This document shows positions 14,442 through 19,447 of a DNA stretch of 19,447 nt, in pieces. This stretch comes from NAK19 sp034434515 (GTDB lineage: Bacteria > Chloroflexota > Anaerolineae > Anaerolineales > UBA4823), in assembly GCA_034434515.1 (NCBI GenBank), contig DAOTZA010000142.1, positions 1 to 19,447 on the forward strand, in the 5' to 3' direction. A program made the translations under genes and the position numbers. The notes beneath the pieces are model-generated. The model was not told where the DNA came from, ran no database searches, and saw nothing but the letters and a program-made list of their open reading frames with translations. Positions within the stretch are counted from its first letter, which is position 1; every line of letters starts with the position of its first letter.

Positions 14442-16484
14442 CTACCCACCCAAACCTTTCGCCAACCAGTAAACCAGCGTGCTGACGCCAATCGAGATTG
14501 CCAGCATTAAGGCGATGTTCACCAACGCCCACCGCCACGAAGCGGCTTCCTGCTTGATGACCGCCAGAGTGGCAGCGCAGGGAATGAAGAGCATGGTTGC
14601 CGTCAGGAATGCCAGCGCAACCGCAGGAGAATAGGTGGCGACCAGGATTTGGGAAAGCCCTCCTTCCTCGCCGCTGCCGAAAACCACCCCCAGCGTGGCA
14701 ATGGCATTCTCCTTGGCGAGAAAGCTGGCTAGCAAGGCGACAGTCAGACGCCAATCGAAACCCATCCAACGCCCTCCGGGTTCAACCAGCCGGCCAAACA
14801 TCGCCAGAAAGCTGCTTTCTAGATCGCCGCCAGGCAAGGTGGAGAGCAACCAGATCAATACCGAAAAAGCCAGGATCACGGTGCCGGCTTTTTTCAGAAA
14901 CGCCAGCGTGCGTTGCCAGACCAGCAGCGCGATCGTACGCCAGTTGGGGAGGTGGTAAAGGGGCATTTCCATAATGAATGCCGAGCGTTTGCCCTTAAAG
15001 AGCAAGGCGTTGAGCAACACGCCGCTGATCACCAGCATAATCAGCGCCAGCAACGCCAGCCCCCAGGAGACCAGCGTGGCATATTGGCCGAAGAAAGCCC
15101 CGGCTAGAAAAGCAACCACAACCATGCGCGCCGTGCAGGGGATGAAGGGGGCAATGAGAATGGTCACCAGGCGCGCCGACCAAGAATCGATCACCCGGGT
15201 GCCCATCACCGCCGGCACATTGCAACCAAAACCCAAAAAGAGGGGCAGGAAGGACTTGCCATGCAAGCCCATCAGGTGCATGAAATTATCCATCACATAG
15301 GCAGCCCGCGCCATATAGCCGACGTCTTCCAACAGCCCAAAGGCCGCGAAAAAGATTGCCAGGATGGGAATAAAGGTGATTACCGCCCCAACCCCGCCGA
15401 TGACCCCATCCACCACCAGACTCTGCAGCCAGGCCGGCGCCGGAGCAAGCGTTGCTGCGGCAAAGCTTGCCAGGCGTTCCACCACCTCGCTCTCCAGCCA
15501 GGCCTGCAAGGGAGATCCTAGGGTGAAGGTCACCCAAAACACCGCACCGAGGATTAAAGCCAGAATGCCCAAGCCAAGCACCGGGTGGGTTGCCCAGCGA
15601 TCGAGGCGCTCGGTCAGGCTGATCTGACCAACCGGAGGACGGGCAACCGCGGCGCGCATCAGGCGGTTGATCCATTCATACCGCCCGGAAGCCACAGCCA
15701 TGAGAGCATCATCGTGGGAGCGCAAAACCTCATGCACCGCCTCCCAGCGTTCTGGCGGCAGGGTTTTGTGCATCAGACGGGTGAGTTCGGCGTCGCCCTC
15801 GAGGAGTTTCATGGCCGTCCATTCGAGCGGATAAGGCTGCGGAACAAATCCCTGAATAAGGCTTTGGATTGCTTTCAGCGCCTGTTGATGGTCGGCGCGA
15901 ATATCCGGCAGGCGGGGCATCAGCACTCGCTCGCCTTTAATCACCTGATCGACCACCCGGAGCAGTTCGCGCACCCCCTGCGCCCGGGTTGCCACCAGCG
16001 GCACGACCGGGATGCCCAGGGCGGCCTGAAGCACCTCGACATCGATGCGATAGCCCTCCAATTCGGCCACATCCATCATATTCAATGCCACCACCAGTGG
16101 GGTTGGCAGGCTGATCAACTCGGCAACCAGATACAGACTGCGCTCTAAGTTGGCTGCGCTGACCACGGCAATCACCAGGTCTGGCTGCTCGCGCAGGATA
16201 AACTCGCGGGCAATCAACTCTTCGGGAGAGTTTGCTGTCAGGCTGTAGGTCCCGGGCAAGTCGATCAGGCGCAACGAACGCCCATTGTCGTGAAAAACCC
16301 CTTCACGCCGTTCAATCGTCTTCCCCGGCCAGTTGCCAACATGTTGATTTAAGCCGGTCAGCAAGTTGAACAGAGTCGATTTGCCCGTATTGGGCTGACC
16401 TGCCAGAGCGATCAGGGGGAGATCGCGCTGAAGTTTCAATTCATTTTTGTGGGTAGCCTCACCGGCAGGATGACATTCGCTCAT
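14442..16484 (-). CDS. feoB: Ferrous iron transport protein B
   Basis: 680 residues. The cytosolic N-terminal G domain has G1 GQPNTGKST (29-37), the switch region with T56 (GNWPGKTIE), G3 DLPGTYSL (75-82) and G4 NMMD (135-138); a helical regulatory part follows to about residue 280. The membrane domain starts near 290 and shows two family gate-type segments, LGFGCNVPAVMGTR and, near the C-terminus, IPCAATLAVIKQEAASWRWA, plus FIPCTARMVVVAFLAG. It moves Fe2+ across the inner membrane, driven or gated by nucleotide hydrolysis. Length is normal for a FeoB without a long C-terminal extension. The ATG overlaps the feoA stop (ATGA) and the stop is followed one base later by feoC, so the three are translated together. 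Identification is very secure. Confidence 0.97.
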   Translation of the reverse strand: MSECHPAGEATHKNELKLQRDLPLIALAGQPNTGKSTLFNLLTGLNQHVGNWPGKTIERREGVFHDNGRSLRLIDLPGTYSLTANSPEELIAREFILREQPDLVIAVVSAANLERSLYLVAELISLPTPLVVALNMMDVAELEGYRIDVEVLQAALGIPVVPLVATRAQGVRELLRVVDQVIKGERVLMPRLPDIRADHQQALKAIQSLIQGFVPQPYPLEWTAMKLLEGDAELTRLMHKTLPPERWEAVHEVLRSHDDALMAVASGRYEWINRLMRAAVARPPVGQISLTERLDRWATHPVLGLGILALILGAVFWVTFTLGSPLQAWLESEVVERLASFAAATLAPAPAWLQSLVVDGVIGGVGAVITFIPILAIFFAAFGLLEDVGYMARAAYVMDNFMHLMGLHGKSFLPLFLGFGCNVPAVMGTRVIDSWSARLVTILIAPFIPCTARMVVVAFLAGAFFGQYATLVSWGLALLALIMLVISGVLLNALLFKGKRSAFIMEMPLYHLPNWRTIALLVWQRTLAFLKKAGTVILAFSVLIWLLSTLPGGDLESSFLAMFGRLVEPGGRWMGFDWRLTVALLASFLAKENAIATLGVVFGSGEEGGLSQILVATYSPAVALAFLTATMLFIPCAATLAVIKQEAASWRWALVNIALMLAISIGVSTLVYWLAKGLGG

Positions 16485-16783
16485 GGCTGACTCCGTTGAA
16501 CGAATATGTATTTTGCCTCATGTCGCCCGAGCGCAACCCGTGTGCCGCGCACTTCGACAATCAGCGGCCCCCAGCCATAATTTTGCACCATGAAGATTGG
16601 CACGCCCGGCGTAAAACCCAGGGATGTCAAGCGTCCTCTCACTCCCCGACCGCCGCGCAGCTCAACAAAAATGGCCTGTTCTCCGCTTGCCAGTTCACTC
16701 AACGGTAGGGGCAGGTCAGTGGAGACCGGTGCAGGAGCGTCAGGTTCATTGGAAAACCATCTTCTGCGAGGGTGTGGTGGCAT
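16481..16783 (-). CDS. feoA: Ferrous iron transport protein A
   Basis: 100 residues from the ATG at 16783. The C-terminal 75 residues form an SH3-like FeoA domain: PLSELASGEQAIFVELRGGRGVRGRLTSLGFTPGVPIFMVQN, then GPLIVEVRGTRVALGRHEAKYIFV. FeoA is a small cytosolic protein that binds and supports FeoB. The N-terminal 25 residues (PPHPRRRWFSNEPDAPAPVSTD) are an unusual basic/Pro-rich extension. Start choice: AGGTGA lies 8 nt before the ATG at 16783, while the longer GTG start at 16795 lies inside that ribosome site. The stop overlaps feoB by ATGA. It is transcribed from the promoter at 16839-16867, probably under the control of the divergent DtxR-family regulator. Assignment is secure. Confidence 0.92.
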   Translation of the reverse strand: MPPHPRRRWFSNEPDAPAPVSTDLPLPLSELASGEQAIFVELRGGRGVRGRLTSLGFTPGVPIFMVQNYGWGPLIVEVRGTRVALGRHEAKYIFVQRSQP

Positions 16784-16791
16784 AATTGATT

Positions 16792-16797
16792 TCACCT
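16792..16797 (-). promoter_or_regulatory. Ribosome binding site that selects the feoA ATG at 16783
   Basis: AGGTGA reads on the minus strand 8 nt before the ATG. It contains the competing GTG at 16795, so both starts cannot be used efficiently. Confidence 0.6.
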
Positions 16798-16799
16798 GT

Positions 16800-16818
16800 G
16801 CTAATCTAAAAAATTAGC
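16800..16818. promoter_or_regulatory. Inverted repeat, candidate metalloregulator operator (promoter-distal)
   Basis: Perfect 6-bp arms GCTAAT (16800-16805) and ATTAGC (16813-16818) with a 7-bp AT-rich spacer, total 19 bp, the usual size of DtxR-family boxes. It lies in the feoA leader and shares ATTAG with the neighbouring palindrome. Binding by the divergent regulator is inferred. Confidence 0.5.
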
Positions 16819-16830
16819 CTGTTCTAATTT
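16811..16830. promoter_or_regulatory. Inverted repeat over the feo transcription start, candidate operator
   Basis: Perfect 7-bp arms AAATTAG (16811-16817) and CTAATTT (16824-16830), spacer CCTGTT. It begins 8 bp downstream of the feo -10 and spans the expected start site near 16832, a position suited to repression. The TTAG/CTAA half sites recall DtxR/IdeR boxes, though the spacing differs from the classical consensus. Confidence 0.55.
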
Positions 16831-16838
16831 CTGGCTTT

Positions 16839-16867
16839 ATGATAAAATAAAAATACCGACCTGTCAA
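16839..16867 (-). promoter_or_regulatory. Sigma-70 promoter of feoABC
   Basis: On the minus strand TTGACA (16862-16867, perfect) and TATCAT (16839-16844, five of six) are separated by 17 bp. Transcription would start near 16832, giving a leader of about 49 nt that contains both palindromes. It is the best promoter match in the window. Confidence 0.8.
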
Positions 16868-16877
16868 CCCTGATGAA

Positions 16878-16923
16878 TGTCATCAAATGATCGGGAAAAG
16901 TGTCATCAAATGATCGGGAAAAG
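16878..16923 (+). repeat. Exact 23-bp tandem duplication before the DtxR-family gene
   Basis: Positions 16878-16900 and 16901-16923 are identical, and the second copy ends at the base before the ATG at 16924. Each unit contains ATCA-AA-TGAT, a small palindrome, and GGGAAAAG, which could serve as a weak ribosome site. The join creates an in-frame GTG at 16900 that could add eight residues to the protein. Confidence 0.9.
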
Positions 16924-17583
16924 ATGGAAACCAAACTTACCCCCACTATAGAGGATTATCTGAGCATCCTGCTGGTCTTAGAGCGGGATGGAGAACCGGT
17001 GGTGGGGGCGCGCCTGGCAGAGATCCTCGGTGTAACCCCGCCCACTGTCACCAATACCCTGAAACGCATGAGCCGCGATGGCTTGATCGCCGTGGACGAT
17101 AAAAGCGGCCCGCGCTTAACGGAGCAGGGGCGGCTGGCTGCGCGCTCGGTGATGCGCCGCCACATGCTCACCGAATGGCTGTTATTGCGCATGTTGGACT
17201 GGTCGAAAACCCATTCTCAGGCGCATTCTATCGAACACACCGTCTCTGCCGAGCTGGAAGAAGCCTTACAGAACAACCTCGCAAACCCTCAACTCTGCCC
17301 ACATGGCAATCCGTTACCGGGTTTCGAGCATGTGGTCGCCGCATGGCAACCGTTGCTGAACTTCAAAGTTGGCGATACCATCATCATTCGGCGCGTCCAT
17401 GAGCTGGCCGAGCAAAACCCCGACCTGCTGGCTTTCTTAGAGGCGCATCAGGTCATGCCTGGTAAGTCGGCTCAGATTACCGAAATCCTGCCCTTTAATG
17501 AAACGCTGACCCTGCACATCGAAGGGCGGGCTGTCACCCTGGGGTACGCAGTGGCACGCTACATCTTTGCCGAACAGGGCTGA
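16924..17583 (+). CDS. DtxR-family metal-dependent transcriptional regulator
   Basis: 219 residues. A winged helix-turn-helix (8-75: TIEDYLSILLVLE, GARLAEILGVTPPTVTNTLKRMSRDGLI) is followed by the dimerisation and metal domain (76-140) with H80, E84, H97, H101, E104 and H105, and the family signature LCPHGNPLPG at 124-133. A C-terminal SH3/FeoA-like domain (145-219) completes the long, IdeR/DtxR-type architecture. By alignment from memory, H101 sits where DtxR has the metal ligand Cys102 and MntR has Glu99, so metal choice may differ. It is divergent from feoABC and probably represses it when iron is replete. ATG at 16924 is preferred because GTG at 16900 would start translation inside the tandem duplication. 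The family is certain; Fe2+ versus Mn2+ specificity is not. Confidence 0.92.
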   Translation: METKLTPTIEDYLSILLVLERDGEPVVGARLAEILGVTPPTVTNTLKRMSRDGLIAVDDKSGPRLTEQGRLAARSVMRRHMLTEWLLLRMLDWSKTHSQAHSIEHTVSAELEEALQNNLANPQLCPHGNPLPGFEHVVAAWQPLLNFKVGDTIIIRRVHELAEQNPDLLAFLEAHQVMPGKSAQITEILPFNETLTLHIEGRAVTLGYAVARYIFAEQG

Positions 17584-17601
17584 ATCAAGCCCCGAAGTCG
17601 C

Positions 17602-17629
17602 TTGAACTTTTTCCAAACCCTTGTACAAT
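17602..17629 (+). promoter_or_regulatory. Candidate promoter for the secreted phosphatase-family gene
   Basis: TTGAAC (17602-17607) and TACAAT (17624-17629) are 16 bp apart. The -10 matches five of six bases and the -35 four of six. Transcription would start near 17636, giving a leader of about 138 nt that includes the structured region at 17642-17694. Confidence 0.55.
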
Positions 17630-17641
17630 TAAAATAACATC

Positions 17642-17694
17642 AATTTGGGATGAGCCGAACCGGCGTCCCGCAGGCTTGCGGTTGCTTCCAAATT
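17642..17694 (+). other. Predicted three-way-junction RNA structure in the leader
   Basis: Perfect 7-bp closing arms AATTTGG (17642-17648) and CCAAATT (17688-17694) enclose two perfect hairpins: GCCG-AAC-CGGC (17654-17664) and CCGCA-GGCT-TGCGG (17668-17681). The region just downstream can also pair (for example AAGCC with GGCTT). I do not recognise a known riboswitch class. It may be a regulatory leader, or a repeat of the same general architecture as the element at 4399-4453. Confidence 0.5.
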
Positions 17695-17773
17695 AAGCCC
17701 CGCAATACCTCCGGGATGTTTCAAGGCTCAACAGGCTTCGTCCTGGCAACTGTGTCTCAAAGGAGGGTCAGCA

Positions 17774-19447
17774 ATGGTAAATCCCCTCAATTGGATGAAG
17801 TGGCTGTTTGGTCGCCTGCACCTGAGCGCCTGGCTAAAGCTAGCCTTGCTCGGCCTGATTTTCCATCTGTTCCTTTTCCGCCCGGTGGTTGCTCAGAGCC
17901 CGACCATCATCCCCATCTGTCAGATTCAAGGCAAGGGCTTTTCGTCGAGTTGGAAAGATCAATTCGTCTATGTGCAGGGCATCGTGACCGCCGATTTCGA
18001 TCAAAGGCGGGGTTTAATCGCTTTGCAACAGCCGCATTGCGATTTAGACCCCAAAACCTCAGATGGCCTGTGGGTTGCTTTGAGTCCCCGCGCCGATGTT
18101 GTCCGCCAGGGCGATTGGATTCAAGCCGCCGGAACCGTGCAGGAGTATTTTGGGCGCACCCAGATTTTCAGCAATCCTTCTCAGATCGCAATTCTCTCCA
18201 GCGACCATCCGCTGCCTGAAGCCGCGGAGCTCCTTCCCCCGCAAAAGGATTCCCAAGCAAATTATTACTTTGAAGCCCACGAAGGTATGCGGGTAAGCGT
18301 TGCTTCCGCCAACGTGATTGGTCCCACCGATTCGTATGAAACCACCTGGCTGATCCCTGCCGCTTTGGACGTGACTCGCCTGTTTTATAACGACTTGCGC
18401 GGCACGGGCGGGGTCTTTGGAGTGGATGAAGGTGGGGACTACGCCCTGAACCCGGCTCTCAAGGTGGGTGACCAGGTGCAGCATGTTGTCGGCGTCTTAG
18501 ACGAAGCCTACGAAGCCTACCGAATTGTTCTGCTGGAAGAACCCACGATTGTAGAGGCAGCGTTTTGGGGAGTGCCGCAAACGCCGCCCCTCAACCGCTC
18601 CAATGCCTTCCGGCTGGCAACCTTCAATCTCGCCAACCTTTTTGATCCTGAAGATGACCCTAATGTCAACGACTCGGTCCTCTCCAAAGCCGAATATCAA
18701 CGCCGTTTGCGCAAGCGCGCCCTAGTCCTGCACGAGGTCTTAGGGGACGCAGACCTGGTCGCCCTACAGGAAGTCGAAAACGAACGGGTCTTGCGCGACT
18801 TGCTCGCTCAACCTGACCTCAACCCGGCCTATGCCTTCATCTGGGAAGACTCGCCCGATCTGCGTGGCTTGGATATCGCCTTGCTCTACCGCAGCGATCG
18901 TTTCCGCGTCACCGATGTGCGCCAGGAGCAGGGCTGCACCGATCTGGTGGACGGGTTAGGCCCGGACGGCAACCAGAACGTTCGCTACCCGCAAAACGCG
19001 GTCACCTGCGACCGCGATGGCGATGGCAACCTGGATGGCAACCGCCTGTTTCTACGTCCGCCCCTGGTGGTCAAGCTGGAGTTCCTTGCCCATCCTGGAG
19101 GGTTTGACCGCCCGCAAGTGATCGTTATCGTGAATCACTGGAAATCAAAAGTGGAAGATACCTCCTGGGTGCTCTATACCCTGCCGCGCCGCATCCGCGA
19201 AGCCCAGTTTACGGCTGGTTTGATTCAACGCCTGCGCCTGGAGTTCCCGGAGGTCCCGCTCCTGTTAGCCGGAGATTTCAACGATTTTCCGACCTCCCTC
19301 CCCGTGCAACAACTGCTTGCTACGGGGGTGATCGATTTAACCCAGACCGTTGCCCCCGAACAACGCTATTCCTATATCTATCGGGGAATCTCGCAAAATA
19401 TTGATTTTCTCTTCCTGGATTCCGGCAAGGGCTTGCAGCTCGCTCAG
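17774..19447 (+). CDS. Secreted endonuclease/exonuclease/phosphatase-family protein (3' end cut by the window)
   Basis: 558 codons are open to the last base. A signal peptide covers about 1-40 (VVA|QS). Residues about 45-260 contain an OB-fold-like region (GKGFSSSWKDQFVYVQGIVTADFDQ, VRQGDWIQAAGTVQEYFGRTQI), as in extracellular nucleases of the ExeM/YhcR type. The catalytic domain begins at FRLATFNLANLF (279-290), with N285, E333 in LQEVEN, H455 in VNHWKS, and D501/N503 in LAGDFND, then SQNIDFLFLD; the final catalytic His lies beyond the window. An EF-hand-like loop, DRDGDGNLDGN, is inserted before the second half and may bind Ca2+. A strong ribosome site, AGGAGGG, lies 6 nt before the ATG. 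It probably degrades extracellular DNA or phosphoesters, for nutrients or surface remodelling. Family call is good; substrate is unknown. Confidence 0.85.
   Translation, partial: MVNPLNWMKWLFGRLHLSAWLKLALLGLIFHLFLFRPVVAQSPTIIPICQIQGKGFSSSWKDQFVYVQGIVTADFDQRRGLIALQQPHCDLDPKTSDGLWVALSPRADVVRQGDWIQAAGTVQEYFGRTQIFSNPSQIAILSSDHPLPEAAELLPPQKDSQANYYFEAHEGMRVSVASANVIGPTDSYETTWLIPAALDVTRLFYNDLRGTGGVFGVDEGGDYALNPALKVGDQVQHVVGVLDEAYEAYRIVLLEEPTIVEAAFWGVPQTPPLNRSNAFRLATFNLANLFDPEDDPNVNDSVLSKAEYQRRLRKRALVLHEVLGDADLVALQEVENERVLRDLLAQPDLNPAYAFIWEDSPDLRGLDIALLYRSDRFRVTDVRQEQGCTDLVDGLGPDGNQNVRYPQNAVTCDRDGDGNLDGNRLFLRPPLVVKLEFLAHPGGFDRPQVIVIVNHWKSKVEDTSWVLYTLPRRIREAQFTAGLIQRLRLEFPEVPLLLAGDFNDFPTSLPVQQLLATGVIDLTQTVAPEQRYSYIYRGISQNIDFLFLDSGKGLQLAQ

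Noticed and set aside
17650..18219. 189-residue plus-strand frame
   Set aside because: It overlaps the leader and the signal-peptide end of the phosphatase-family gene in another frame and shows no family features.

Overview
The window most likely comes from a member of the Chloroflexota, probably class Anaerolineae. The basis is the combination of coenzyme F420 biosynthesis, an ECF sigma factor paired with a DUF5667-type membrane protein, TadE/TadG-like surface proteins with Thr-Pro stalks, and small hairpin repeats between genes. This is inference from gene content; there is no rRNA or other marker gene here. Coding density is high. No tRNA, rRNA, CRISPR array, IS element or prophage was seen.

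Layout. (1) 1-905 (-): the first 301 codons of phosphoenolpyruvate carboxylase. (2) 940-1086: two copies of a short repeat, each with a TATAAT and a hairpin. (3) 1072-4332 (-): a four-gene F420 operon, cofE > pyrophosphatase-like/nitroreductase fusion > cofD > cofC. Each junction is a 4-nt stop/start overlap. It is driven by an extended -10 promoter at 4386-4394. (4) 4333-4691: intergenic, with one copy of a 55-nt structured repeat whose second copy is at 12724-12779. (5) 4692-6457 (+): ECF sigma factor overlapping a DUF5667-type putative anti-sigma factor with a Lys/Pro/Thr tail. (6) 6523-12721 (+): a surface-protein operon behind a promoter that predicts a leaderless mRNA. It holds a TadE-like pseudopilin, a TadG-like VWA protein, a TadE-like protein with two Thr-Pro stalks, and a secreted protein with three CX5C repeats and a YfaP/DUF2135-like domain. 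(7) 12858-14183 (+): a membrane-anchored five-bladed-propeller glycosidase-like protein. (8) 14189-16783 (-): feoA-feoB-feoC ferrous iron uptake. It diverges from a DtxR-family regulator (16924-17583, +) across a compact control region. (9) 17774-19447 (+): a secreted endonuclease/exonuclease/phosphatase-family protein, cut by the window end, behind a structured leader.

How the genes work together. CofC activates a three-carbon phosphoacid with GTP and releases pyrophosphate. CofD joins the product to Fo, and CofE adds glutamates. The nitroreductase half of the fusion matches the FbiB C-terminal domain that reduces dehydro-F420, which suggests the PEP-based route; the pyrophosphatase-like half may relate to the pyrophosphate made by CofC. 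The Tad-like genes look like a cell-surface assembly without its secretion ATPase or platform in this window. The feo genes and the DtxR regulator form a self-contained iron-uptake module.

The most notable items are the pyrophosphatase-nitroreductase fusion, the two repeat families (one with a covarying base pair), the leaderless Tad-like operon, the feo operator region with an exact 23-bp tandem duplication before the regulator, and the structured leader before the secreted phosphatase-family gene.
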